DNA of 64,000 bases. Origin: Euzebya pacifica. Lineage in GTDB: Bacteria; Actinomycetota; Nitriliruptoria; Euzebyales; Euzebyaceae. A program made the position numbers and the translations under genes. This document shows positions 24,548 through 32,892 of this stretch, piece after piece. The stretch is from the NCBI RefSeq assembly GCF_003344865.1, contig NZ_CP031165.1:1803910-1867909 (forward strand). The letters run 5' to 3'. The notes beneath the pieces are model-generated. The model had not been told where the DNA came from and ran no database searches. It saw only the letters and a program-made list of their open reading frames with translations. Numbering within the stretch: position 1 is the stretch's first letter; each line of letters opens with the position of its first letter.

Positions 24548-24955
24548 TCAGACGATCCGACGGCCGGTGATGCGGTGGTGCAGGATCTCCAGCGTGTGCA
24601 TGTTGGCGCCGGCCCACGCGTTCAGGCCGATGCCGTCGATCAGCTTCAGCTGATGCGGATCGGTGATCTCGTGGCACATGCCCTGGATGAGGACCGACCA
24701 GCCCTCCTGCCAGGCCTCGTCGACGTCGTCGACCTCGAAGGCGACCTTCTGGCCCATGGCCGCGGCCATGTACTTGGAGCCCGTGTCGGAGCGGAAGACC
24801 ACCGAACCACGGTGGACCCGGAAGTTGACGGGCAGGACGATCGGGTAGTCCTGGTCGACGAAGGCCAGGCGGCCGACCTTGGTGGGATGACCGGCCAGGA
24901 GCGTCATGCACTCGTCCTGGTCGAGTCGTTGCAGATGATCCTTGGTGCGTGTCAT
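24548..24955 (-). CDS. pyridoxamine 5'-phosphate oxidase-like (split-barrel flavin) protein
   Basis: A 135-residue protein of the PNPOx-like split-barrel fold. The stretch LAGHPTKVGRLAFVDQDYPI then VLPVNFRVHRGSVVFRSDTG is typical of the pyridox_ox_2 group, which binds FMN, F420 or haem and acts on varied substrates. The ATG at 24955 gives the normal small size; the frame is open upstream but without family similarity. It is encoded alone, followed by a hairpin and preceded by a group of hairpins. The role is unknown. Confidence 0.85.
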   Translation of the reverse strand: MTRTKDHLQRLDQDECMTLLAGHPTKVGRLAFVDQDYPIVLPVNFRVHRGSVVFRSDTGSKYMAAAMGQKVAFEVDDVDEAWQEGWSVLIQGMCHEITDPHQLKLIDGIGLNAWAGANMHTLEILHHRITGRRIV

Positions 24956-24996
24956 GCGTCGACGATGCGGCACGGGGTGGTCCACCGGCCAGCGTC

Positions 24997-25116
24997 GAAG
25001 GTCCCGGACGACCCGGGACCTTCTGCCCGTTGTGCCGGTTGGCCGGTCACCCGGCCGTGCTGCACACGAGCCGAGCGGACTCGTGCAGGTTGGCCGAGGA
25101 TCCGGCCAACCTGCAC
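24997..25116. terminator. cluster of strong hairpins after the cyclase gene
   Basis: Stems GAAGGTCCCGG/CCGGGACCTTC (24997-25023) and GTGCAGGTTGGCCG/CGGCCAACCTGCAC (25083-25116, 14 bp, loop AGGATC) flank a smaller GGCCGG/CCGGCC stem. They lie between the leftward cyclase gene and the PNPOx gene. Termination is likely; the number of stems is unusual. Confidence 0.65.
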
Positions 25117-25164
25117 ATTCACCGCGGGCGGGCGCAGACCACAGGCCGCTTGACCGCAGGCGGG

Positions 25165-26256
25165 TCAGACGGGTCGGTCGCGCTTGGGGGGCAGCTGCCG
25201 CAGCACCGACAGGGGAGTGGCGACCGTGCCGGTGCCGACCAGCCGGTCGCTGTTGTCGCGGATGCCGTCCAGCCGGTAGGACAGGACGGGTTCGGCCTTG
25301 CCCTTCAGCCTGATCGGGTCCAGCCGCTCGGTGTGGGTGAACGTCCGGACGACCGCGTAGGTCTCGGCGCTGATCGACACCGTGCCGGGGGCAGCGGAGG
25401 ACTCCAGCCGTGACGCCAGGTTGACGGTGTCCCCGATCGCGGTGAACACCCGACGGCGGGGACTGCCGATGCTGCCGACGGTCGCTGGCCCCGTGGCCAC
25501 CCCGACCCGCAGCTTCGGCATCTGCGGCTCGGCGGCGATCATCCCGTTGACGGCGTCCTGCAGGGCGATGGCCGCACGGGCTGCCAGCAGGGGGTGTTCG
25601 GGGTGGGGGATCGGCGCGCCGAACAGCGCCATGATCGCGTCCCCGATGAACGCCGACACGGCCCCGCCGTTCTCGGTGATGGCCGGCACGACCAGGGCGA
25701 AGTACCGGTTCAGCAGGTCGACCACGTCCGCCGGTGGGATCTGCTCCGACAGCGACGTGAAGCCCTGGAGGTCGGCGAACAGGACGCTGACGTCCATCGT
25801 CCGCCCACCGAGCGCCCCTCCCTCCGGATCCTCCAGCAGCTGCACGGCCACGTCGCGGCTGAGGTAGTCCGAGAACAGGTCGGTCAGCTCGTGCTCGGCC
25901 CGGCCCCGCACGCCGGCCTCGGCAGCGGCGTCGGCCATCAGCCGCAGCAGAGCTGCCTCGGCGCTGCTGAAGGCGCCGTCGTGCCGGCGGGCGACGACGA
26001 ACCCGACCGTTTCCTCGTCGGCCACGAGCGGCACCACCATCTCCGCACCCGCGCCGGTGTCCTGACGTGCGGTCGCGCCCGACCGCAACGCCGAGGACAG
26101 CAACGTCCACGTGACGTCGGTCAGCGGCACCTCGTCGGACACGAAGTGCACCACGCCGTCGATCAGCAGGGCACAGCCGACGGCGATCTCGGCCAGGGCG
26201 CCGATGGACCGCACCACGCTGGCGTCGAACGCGGCGGCCTCGGGTGAACTGGCCAC
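25165..26256 (-). CDS. class III adenylate/guanylate cyclase with GAF-like sensor
   Basis: A 363-residue cytosolic nucleotide cyclase. Residues 1-115 look like a GAF-type sensor domain; residues ~150-330 are the class III catalytic domain, with metal aspartates in LFADLQGFT (Asp162) and FIGDAIMALFG (Asp206) and the transition-state segment GDTVNLASRLE. A lone domain implies homodimers. The GTG at 26256 has GGAGGG upstream and was preferred over the long open extension. It diverges from the zinc-ribbon/FHA gene over 84 bp. Adenine versus guanine specificity cannot be settled by eye. Confidence 0.9.
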   Translation of the reverse strand: MASSPEAAAFDASVVRSIGALAEIAVGCALLIDGVVHFVSDEVPLTDVTWTLLSSALRSGATARQDTGAGAEMVVPLVADEETVGFVVARRHDGAFSSAEAALLRLMADAAAEAGVRGRAEHELTDLFSDYLSRDVAVQLLEDPEGGALGGRTMDVSVLFADLQGFTSLSEQIPPADVVDLLNRYFALVVPAITENGGAVSAFIGDAIMALFGAPIPHPEHPLLAARAAIALQDAVNGMIAAEPQMPKLRVGVATGPATVGSIGSPRRRVFTAIGDTVNLASRLESSAAPGTVSISAETYAVVRTFTHTERLDPIRLKGKAEPVLSYRLDGIRDNSDRLVGTGTVATPLSVLRQLPPKRDRPV

Positions 26257-26340
26257 TGTGCTCCCTCCGGTACCGGCCCGACCCCTCGCGTCGTAGGCTC
26301 TGCTGACGATCGTAGAGGGTTCGAGGTCGGAGGGAGCAGC

Positions 26341-27237
26341 ATGGACGGGCGCATCCTGCCCGGCCCGGGACGGGTCGTGCATCACGGCGACGTCGTCGTG
26401 GTGCTCGGAGACCGCGCCCCGACCGACCTGGTCGAGCTGCTCTTCGACGCGGCGTCCGTGGCTGACGGCGACGGGCTGCTCGATCGCCTCCGCCAGCATC
26501 CCCACGGCGACGAGCCGAGCCTGGGCGTGCTCGTCTGCCACGGTGACGGCTTCACCGTCCGCATCGGGGCCGACCTGCTGTACCGCAGCGACCACGTGGG
26601 ATATCGCAGCACCGTCTCCGGCCCCGTCGACCTTGCGACCGCCGACCCGATCAGGGTGGCCATCGGCCCTGCCGACATGCCGATCGGCCCCGCGGCGGAC
26701 CACCCCGGCCTGCGCGAGGGCGCGTGGCTCGGCACCGGTGCCTGGGTCGACACCGGCCCCACCGTCGGCGCCTCCCCGCAGCAGCTCGAGGGCGTCGTCT
26801 GCGGTACCTGCGCGGCGTTCGTCCACCCGCGGACCCTGCGATGCCGCCGCTGCGACACCGTCCTCGAACCACCCCGGCAGGCCTGGACCCAGCCGGCCGT
26901 GCCGGTGGCCAGCCTCCGGATGGACGACGGCACCCGACACGTGCTGAACGGGGACGTCGTCGTGGGCCGCAACCCCTCCGGCCACGAGCGCGTCCAGTCC
27001 GGAGCCGCTGCACCGCTCGTGGTGACCGACTCCGAACGGTCGGTGTCCCGCAGCCACGCCGAGCTGCTGGTGCAGGGATGGTCGGTGCATCTGCGCGACC
27101 TCGGCAGCCCCAACGGCACGTCGGTGCGCCTCCCCTCCTCCCCACGGCACGAGCCGGTCCCCACCGGCGAGGTCATCGCCCTCCTCCCGGGCACGGAGAT
27201 CACCATGGGCCGACGCGCGATGACGCTCCTGACCTGA
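26341..27237 (+). CDS. zinc-ribbon and FHA-domain protein
   Basis: A 298-residue protein. The N-terminal ~150 residues look like a serpin-free, PP2C-adjacent type of sensor region that I cannot name. A zinc ribbon follows, with CGTCAAFVHPRTLRCRRC (two CxxC knuckles near 155-175), then a C-terminal FHA domain (about 195-298) with GRNP, SVSRSHAEL and DLGSPNGTSVR, the phosphothreonine-binding signature. It therefore probably reads a Ser/Thr kinase signal; no kinase gene is in the window. GGAGGG precedes the ATG at 26341. Divergence from the cyclase gene suggests a shared promoter region. Confidence 0.85.
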   Translation: MDGRILPGPGRVVHHGDVVVVLGDRAPTDLVELLFDAASVADGDGLLDRLRQHPHGDEPSLGVLVCHGDGFTVRIGADLLYRSDHVGYRSTVSGPVDLATADPIRVAIGPADMPIGPAADHPGLREGAWLGTGAWVDTGPTVGASPQQLEGVVCGTCAAFVHPRTLRCRRCDTVLEPPRQAWTQPAVPVASLRMDDGTRHVLNGDVVVGRNPSGHERVQSGAAAPLVVTDSERSVSRSHAELLVQGWSVHLRDLGSPNGTSVRLPSSPRHEPVPTGEVIALLPGTEITMGRRAMTLLT

Positions 27238-27298
27238 CCCGCCGGAACCGGGACGCCCGACCCGGCATGCCCCCGCTCGGGCGGTGGGCGCCGGGTGG

Positions 27299-28837
27299 TC
27301 AGCCCGGCAGCGCCGCCTCGCGGAGCGCGTCGCGGAGGATCTTGCCGGAGGCGTTGCGCGGGATCGACTCGACCACGTGCACGCGGGTCGGGACCTGCTC
27401 GGGGGTCATCGTCTCCGCAGCCCAGCCACGCACGGCGTCCTCCAGGGTCGCCGGGTCCACACCCTCGGCCGGGACCACGGAGACGTGCACCTCCTCCGGA
27501 CCGCCCTCGGGGCCGCCCTCGAACACGCCGACGTCGTTGACCTGCTCGAACGCCGCGATCCCCTGCTCGACGTGGTTGGGGTGCACCCACACGCCGTTGA
27601 CGGTGATCACGTGCGACCGGCGGCCGCTGATGAACAGGTAGCCGTCCTCGTCGATCCGGCCGATGTCGCCGAGGGTGAACTGACCGGGTTCGCGGTACGC
27701 CTCGGCCGTCTTCTCCGGCGCCTTGTGGTAGCTGAAGGTGTTGCCGTTGCGGTAGCGCAGGAAGATCTCGCCCTCCTCACCGGGGGCGACCGGCGTGTCG
27801 TCGGGCCCGATCACCGTCGCCTCGATGAACGGCAGGATCCGGCCCACGCTGCCGGGCTTGTCCAGGAAGTCCTGGCTGGAGCCCATGGCGAACATCCCGC
27901 CCTCGCTGGCGCCGTAGATCTCCACGACCTTCGGGCCGAGCCAGTCGATCATGCCCTGCTTGACGTGCGGCGGGCACGGGGCCCCGGTGTGCATCAGCAG
28001 CTGCAGCGTCGTGCCCTTGAAGCGGTCGCGGACGTCCTCGGGCAGGCGCAGCATCTCCCCGAGGACCGACGGCAGCAGCAGCGTGTTGCCCACGTGGTAG
28101 CGGTCGATCGCCTCGAGGACGCCCGCCGGATCGGTGGTCCGGCGGATCACGATCCGTTGCCCGGCCAGCATCGGGAAGGTCGACAGGACGAACTGGCCGG
28201 AGTGGTACAGCGGTCCGGCGATCAACGCAACGCCCTTGGTGTCGATGCCCAGCCCCTGCGCCACCCCGGCCGCGGTGTCCAGCACGTCGCTGATCGGGCC
28301 GCCGGCCGCGTTGATGCCTGCCCCGATGACGCCCTTGGGCGCCCCCGTCGTGCCCGAGGTGTAGAACATCGGGCCGCCGGCCATCTGCCCGTCGGGTTCG
28401 ATGGGCGGGGAGTGGTACAGCAGGTCGGCGGCCGCGTGCACGCCGTCACCGGTGGCCCCGTCGAGGGTCAGGCGGGCGACGAGCGGCAGGTCCGCGGTGG
28501 CCTCGACGGCCACAGGCCGGCAGGCATCCTCCATGATCAGCAGCCGCGCATCGGAGTGCTCCATGATGTAGCGGGTCCGCTCGACGTCGGCGTCCCACGG
28601 CACGATCACGAGGACGAACCCGGCGTGCAGGGCTGCCACGAAGACCTCCCAGGCCTCGCGCCGGTTGCCGGTCATCACCGCGATGCGGTCACCGGGCTGG
28701 ATCCCGAGGCCACGAAGCCCGAGGATCCACCGGTTGGCCTGGTCGTTGAGGTGCACCCACGTCGTGGTGCCGGTCTCGTCGGTCAGCGCGACCTCGTTGG
28801 GCCGCTCGGCAACCTGGGACTTCAGTCCGATGACCAT
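27299..28837 (-). CDS. AMP-forming acyl-CoA synthetase/ligase
   Basis: A 512-residue ANL-superfamily enzyme that activates a carboxylic acid to the acyl-adenylate and then usually the CoA thioester. Motifs: the phosphate loop TSGTTGAPKG (about residues 160-169), the hinge region YLFISGRRSHVITVNGVWVH, and the C-terminal lysine in NASGKILRDAL. It starts 3 nt after the stop of the IDO-reductase-b5 fusion gene, so the two are one transcript. That suggests the fusion enzyme makes, or acts on, a carboxylic acid handled as a CoA ester. Specificity cannot be read from sequence. Confidence 0.92.
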   Translation of the reverse strand: MVIGLKSQVAERPNEVALTDETGTTTWVHLNDQANRWILGLRGLGIQPGDRIAVMTGNRREAWEVFVAALHAGFVLVIVPWDADVERTRYIMEHSDARLLIMEDACRPVAVEATADLPLVARLTLDGATGDGVHAAADLLYHSPPIEPDGQMAGGPMFYTSGTTGAPKGVIGAGINAAGGPISDVLDTAAGVAQGLGIDTKGVALIAGPLYHSGQFVLSTFPMLAGQRIVIRRTTDPAGVLEAIDRYHVGNTLLLPSVLGEMLRLPEDVRDRFKGTTLQLLMHTGAPCPPHVKQGMIDWLGPKVVEIYGASEGGMFAMGSSQDFLDKPGSVGRILPFIEATVIGPDDTPVAPGEEGEIFLRYRNGNTFSYHKAPEKTAEAYREPGQFTLGDIGRIDEDGYLFISGRRSHVITVNGVWVHPNHVEQGIAAFEQVNDVGVFEGGPEGGPEEVHVSVVPAEGVDPATLEDAVRGWAAETMTPEQVPTRVHVVESIPRNASGKILRDALREAALPG

Positions 28838-28840
28838 CCC

Positions 28841-31800
28841 TCACCCCTCCAGGGCAGTGGCGAGCGCCCGGGCTGCCGTGGCCAGCTCGGCGCGACGTGC
28901 GCGGAGGCGGTCGGGCAGCACGGCCAGGGCACCGAGCAGGTCGGGACCCGCGACCACGGCGACGGCGGCCTCGTGTCGCTCGAAGGCCTGCAGCCCGACA
29001 CCGAGGGCATCCACGATGTCGGTCAGCGTCCCCTCGATGGTGGCTGCGGCATCGGCGATGGCCGCGTGCGCGGCGGGTCCGGCGTCGGCTGCCCGGTCGC
29101 GGGCGTCGTGGGCGGCCGCGAGGGCGTCGGCCACGTCGGGCCACAGGCCGCCGTCCTCACCGAGCGTCCCGCTGCCGGCGGTGTGGCCGAGCCCCTGCTG
29201 CAGCCGGCGGCCCAGCTCCTGGGCGTCGGCGGCCGGTGCGGCCAGTCCACACGTCATCGCCCACAGGTCGGCGATCTCGGTCCCGAGCGCGATGGCCAGC
29301 AGCTGGACGCAGAACCGTTGCATCGTGTCGACCACGATGCCCACCTTCAGGGGCGTCAGGTCACCGACGGCCTCCCGGTCGGTCAGGGGCAGGGCGATCA
29401 CGCTCAGCTCGTTGCGCAGGGAGTTGCGCAGCTCCACCACGGTGTAGGCCTCGGCGACCCACGCGGCGTACAGCTGCTGCAGGGTGATCGCGTCCACCCG
29501 ACCGTCACGGATCGCGATGCCCCATGGGCCCTCGAGCGACAGCTGCCGGACAACACCGATGCGGTACATCTCCAGCATCGCCACGATCTCGGGATCCAGG
29601 TGGTGTCGGACCTCGTCGAACTCCGTGGTGCAGTCCACCCCACAGTTGTCGTCGACGATGTGGCGACCGCCGGGGTGCAGGTGGCGGAACTCCGTCATGT
29701 CGTGCACGACGCCGTTGATGGCCATCCAGTACCCGTTGTCGGGGCCGGTGTGGGCGATCAGCTCCGACACCTCGAGGGGCCGCTCGCCCGGGCGGAGGTC
29801 GGCGGCCGGCGTGAACGTGGTGAACACGTCGAACATGACCTGGCGGTCCGCGACCAGCTGGCGCATCGCCACGTCGGGGTCCAGGCCCTCCGGGCCGTGG
29901 GCAGCCAGCGCCTCGCGGACTGCCGTCATGACCGTGGACGCGAACCCGCCCTGCCCGCACACGTACAGGTTGGCGTCGGTCTCCAGCAGCCAGCGCACGA
30001 GCTCCGGGCCGACCTCCGGTGAGGTGATGAGCCGGTCGATCCGTCCCGGCGGGCCGCCCTCCGGGGCCTCACGGGAGTAGGCGATGTCCAGCCGAACGTG
30101 GTCGGTGTCGCGCCAGCGGTACAGCCGCTCCTGATCGGGGACCTGCTCGGGAGTGCGCACCGCCAGCATCAGCCAGTTGTCGCCGTCCCCGGCCTCGCGG
30201 TGCTCGAGGAACCCCATGAACGGGGCGACCCCGGTCCCGGCAGCGCACATGATCACGCCGCGGTCGTCGGTGGGCAGGGTGAACCGCTGCGGACGGACGA
30301 CGGTCAGGTCGACCTCGCCGCCGATGTCCAGCCGCTCGGTCATCATCGTCGATGCGGTCCCGCGCTGGCGGCGGACCTCGCCGTCGGCGCCCTCCGCCTC
30401 GAACGACAGGTGCCCGATGACCAGGCTTGCCGTCGTCGGCAGGCCGTCGTCGTCGACCTCGGTGCCCGCCACGGAGTACAGGCGGGCGGGCAGCGGCGGG
30501 AGGATGCGGCTGATGGCCTCGCGGTCCATCAGCTCGGCCTTCCACATGCGGGAGGGGTTGAAGCCGGTGCGACGCAGCTCGTGGAGCGCGTCGGGCACCT
30601 CCCACCCCTCCTCCCGGCGTTCGCGCAGCAACGCGAGCAGGCTCGGGGCCGGCGCCAGCGCCACCAGCTGCTCGGCCACCTCCGGGGTCAGGGGACGCAG
30701 CCACGCATGGGTCAGGAAGTCGCGCAGGTTGGCGTCCCCACGGTTGAGCTGGTCGTGGCGGGCTGCCAGCGATGCCTGCCACGACGTCGTCAGGGGGACC
30801 CGCTCCTCACCCGTGGCGCCGAGGGCCTGCAGCGTCCACTCCACGAGCTCGGGGTCGTTCTTGGGGTGCACCGCCAGACGGTCCCCGGGACGCACGATCA
30901 GGCCGGTCCCGCGCAGGTCCAGGCGGATGTCGTTGATCGGTCCGGTCGAGCCCTGGGCAACCACCGTGCGGCCGGCCAGACGCGCGGGGACCGGCTGCAT
31001 CGACATGTCCAGCACCCGCTCGACGCGGGCCGCCTCCAGCGCGTGGTGGGCGTGCCGCCACGCCCGTGCCCGGTACTGCCCGGAGATGCCGCTGGCGGTG
31101 GAGGGCCGGCCGACCTTGAACGCGGTCTGGATGAATCCGTAGACCTTGCGGCGATGCACGCCCAGGTAGCCACGGTCACCGGTGTAGGCGTCGACGACGT
31201 TCTGGAACAGTCCACGCAGGCCGATGTCGCCGGACTCCAGCACGAAGTCGCGGACCGGCGCCTGGCCCATGGCGGCGACGAACCGGCGGACGTTCGGGGC
31301 GTAGTTGTCGGCGACGTGCAGGGCCTCCTGGCCCAGGGGGCTGGCGTGGGTGACCCGACCGAGGAAGTTGTCGAGGGCCTGGATACCGGCCGCGGCCGCA
31401 CCGGAGACACCCGGCACGTTGCTCACGACCGGGATGCCCGTGGGGGCGACCAGCTTGGCCCAGATGACGGGGTCGGCGTGCGGGGAGGCCAGCGGGACCG
31501 GGTCGATCTTCATCAACGCGGTCTCGGTCAGGTGGTGCACGGCGTCCAGCACGTCCAGCAGCGACTGCACCACGGCGTCGACGTCCTTGGCCGCCGCGGC
31601 GTCCTGCCCGCGGACCATGGCCTGCACCAGCGGCGTGCAGGCCGCGCTGACCTCGTTGAACCCCAGGCAGAAGGCAGCTTCGGTGGAGGAGCCGGTCTGG
31701 GGGACCAACAGCCTGGTGTTCTCCACGGTGATCGGGCCGGTGGGGTCGATGCGTGCCCAGTTGTGCAGCATCAGGTCGTCGAGGGAGAAGTGGGCACGGT

Positions 31801-32224
31801 GGCGGCCCATCCGGCGGGCGACCTCCTCCCACGGCAGCCGCAGGACGCTGGGCACCGCGACCGGGGCCGGCAGGTGCAGGTCGTGCATGTCGCACCGCAC
31901 GTAGGCGTACACCAGCGCACCGAGCACCACCGAGGCACGCCACAGGTGCTCGTCGGCAAGGTCCTCGGGGGCAGCGGACAGCAGCGGCAGCTCGGGCAGC
32001 TCCCGTCGGGCCGACAGGTCGCGCCACATCCGGGGCAGCTCCGCCGCCGCTTGGTCCCAGGCCTCGTGGCTGGGCGGAAGCGCCGTCGGGGGGTCGCCGA
32101 CCGGCATGAGCCCGTCGTCGTAGGACAACGAGCCGAGGTGGGGCGATGCCTCCTCGGCGAGGGCCTCCAGCAGCCGTCGGCTGGGCCCGGGGGTGGTCGA
32201 GGGCGGCAGGGTCGTCGCGGTCAT
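28841..32224 (-). CDS. four-part fusion: IDO/PrnB-like haem domain, FAD/NADPH reductase, cytochrome b5, helical tail
   Basis: An 1127-residue protein. Residues 1-400 resemble the indoleamine-dioxygenase/PrnB superfamily: HFSLDDLMLHNWARIDPTGP, SGAAAAGIQALDNFLGR, and APVRDFVLESGDIGLRGLF followed by RGYLGVHRRKVYGF, whose His357 may be the haem ligand. Residues 410-800 are a CPR/sulfite-reductase-type FAD/NADPH module without an FMN domain: RLYS (581-584), GTAS (622-625), AAGTGVAPF (661-669), YSRE (716-719), YVCG (754-757). Residues 815-895 are a cytochrome b5 domain with HPGG (His850) and His874 at the right 24-residue spacing. Residues 900-1127 are helical and unrecognised. It probably carries electrons NADPH-FAD-b5-haem; the substrate is unknown. 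It is the second gene of a CBS/fusion/ligase operon. Confidence 0.78.
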   Translation of the reverse strand: MTATTLPPSTTPGPSRRLLEALAEEASPHLGSLSYDDGLMPVGDPPTALPPSHEAWDQAAAELPRMWRDLSARRELPELPLLSAAPEDLADEHLWRASVVLGALVYAYVRCDMHDLHLPAPVAVPSVLRLPWEEVARRMGRHRAHFSLDDLMLHNWARIDPTGPITVENTRLLVPQTGSSTEAAFCLGFNEVSAACTPLVQAMVRGQDAAAAKDVDAVVQSLLDVLDAVHHLTETALMKIDPVPLASPHADPVIWAKLVAPTGIPVVSNVPGVSGAAAAGIQALDNFLGRVTHASPLGQEALHVADNYAPNVRRFVAAMGQAPVRDFVLESGDIGLRGLFQNVVDAYTGDRGYLGVHRRKVYGFIQTAFKVGRPSTASGISGQYRARAWRHAHHALEAARVERVLDMSMQPVPARLAGRTVVAQGSTGPINDIRLDLRGTGLIVRPGDRLAVHPKNDPELVEWTLQALGATGEERVPLTTSWQASLAARHDQLNRGDANLRDFLTHAWLRPLTPEVAEQLVALAPAPSLLALLRERREEGWEVPDALHELRRTGFNPSRMWKAELMDREAISRILPPLPARLYSVAGTEVDDDGLPTTASLVIGHLSFEAEGADGEVRRQRGTASTMMTERLDIGGEVDLTVVRPQRFTLPTDDRGVIMCAAGTGVAPFMGFLEHREAGDGDNWLMLAVRTPEQVPDQERLYRWRDTDHVRLDIAYSREAPEGGPPGRIDRLITSPEVGPELVRWLLETDANLYVCGQGGFASTVMTAVREALAAHGPEGLDPDVAMRQLVADRQVMFDVFTTFTPAADLRPGERPLEVSELIAHTGPDNGYWMAINGVVHDMTEFRHLHPGGRHIVDDNCGVDCTTEFDEVRHHLDPEIVAMLEMYRIGVVRQLSLEGPWGIAIRDGRVDAITLQQLYAAWVAEAYTVVELRNSLRNELSVIALPLTDREAVGDLTPLKVGIVVDTMQRFCVQLLAIALGTEIADLWAMTCGLAAPAADAQELGRRLQQGLGHTAGSGTLGEDGGLWPDVADALAAAHDARDRAADAGPAAHAAIADAAATIEGTLTDIVDALGVGLQAFERHEAAVAVVAGPDLLGALAVLPDRLRARRAELATAARALATALEG

Positions 32225-32231
32225 CGTGGGG

Positions 32232-32708
32232 TCACGCAGCCGGAGCCGGCGCCCCGGCGTCGTCGGCGACGTCGCACAGCAGCGCCCAGCAGATGTCGGC
32301 CCGCGACACCGTGCCGAGGAACCGGCCGTCGGCGACGACCGGCAGCCGCCGGATCTGCTTGGACACCATCAGGGCCGCGGGTTGCAGCAGCTGGTCGTCG
32401 GGCCCGACCGTGAACGGGTTGTGGATGACGTGGTTGATCACCGGGTCGTCCACCCGGCTCTCGCCGGCGTTGACGAAGAACGCGTAGGCCTTCTCCAGCG
32501 TGGCCTGCCCCGGGTCGATGTCGTCGAAGTCGGGCATCAGCGCGCGCAGGAGGTCACCCTCCGACAGCACCCCCATGAACGCCCCGCTGTCGGCGACGAC
32601 CGCAAGGTCGCTTGCCCCGGTCAACGCCAGCAGCTCTGCGGCGACCCGCAACGGATCGTCGGGGGACACCCGAGCTGCCTTGCGGTCCATAACGTCTCTG
32701 ACCCTCAT
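32232..32708 (-). CDS. tandem CBS-domain protein
   Basis: A 158-residue protein made only of two CBS domains (about residues 1-60 and 85-150; VRDVMDRKAARVSPDDPL, FMGVLSEGDLLRAL, IRRLPVVADGRFLGTVSRAD). Stand-alone pairs bind adenine nucleotides or other small ligands and act as sensors. GGAGGG lies upstream of the ATG. It ends 7 nt before the fusion gene and is the first gene of the three-gene operon, so it may sense energy or redox state for the enzyme behind it. No enzyme domain is present. Confidence 0.9.
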   Translation of the reverse strand: MRVRDVMDRKAARVSPDDPLRVAAELLALTGASDLAVVADSGAFMGVLSEGDLLRALMPDFDDIDPGQATLEKAYAFFVNAGESRVDDPVINHVIHNPFTVGPDDQLLQPAALMVSKQIRRLPVVADGRFLGTVSRADICWALLCDVADDAGAPAPAA

Positions 32709-32743
32709 CGCGCCAAATCCCTCCAGCCGGCGGTGTGGTCGTC

Positions 32744-32749
32744 AGCCTA
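32744..32749 (-). promoter_or_regulatory. -10 element for the CBS/fusion/ligase operon
   Basis: TAGGCT on the minus strand, 35 nt before the CBS-protein start codon, with a normal Shine-Dalgarno leader. No convincing -35 box was seen. Confidence 0.45.
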
Positions 32750-32812
32750 GAACCATCCCCCGCGTCGGGGTACGCCTCGTGAGGGACTCGTTCGCGGTTC
32801 GACGACGGCGTG

Positions 32813-32884
32813 TCGTCGGGTGTCCCGCAGCGGTCGGGTGTCCTGGAACGGTCGGGGGTCCCGGAACGGTCGGGTGTCCTGGAA
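32813..32884. repeat. 18-bp tandem repeat, four copies
   Basis: Units at 32813, 32831, 32849 and 32867, consensus CGGTCGGGTGTCCTGGAA; copies 2 and 4 are identical. They lie just past the stop of the Clp-N gene, upstream of the CBS operon. The period is a multiple of three, but no gene reads through it. Confidence 0.8.
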
Positions 32885-32892
32885 GAGGAGAG

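Noticed and set aside
26260-26338. Inverted repeat of about 10 bp (GCTCCCTCCG … CGGAGGGAGC) between cyclase and FHA genes
   Set aside because: The two arms are simply the Shine-Dalgarno sequences of the divergent genes facing each other.
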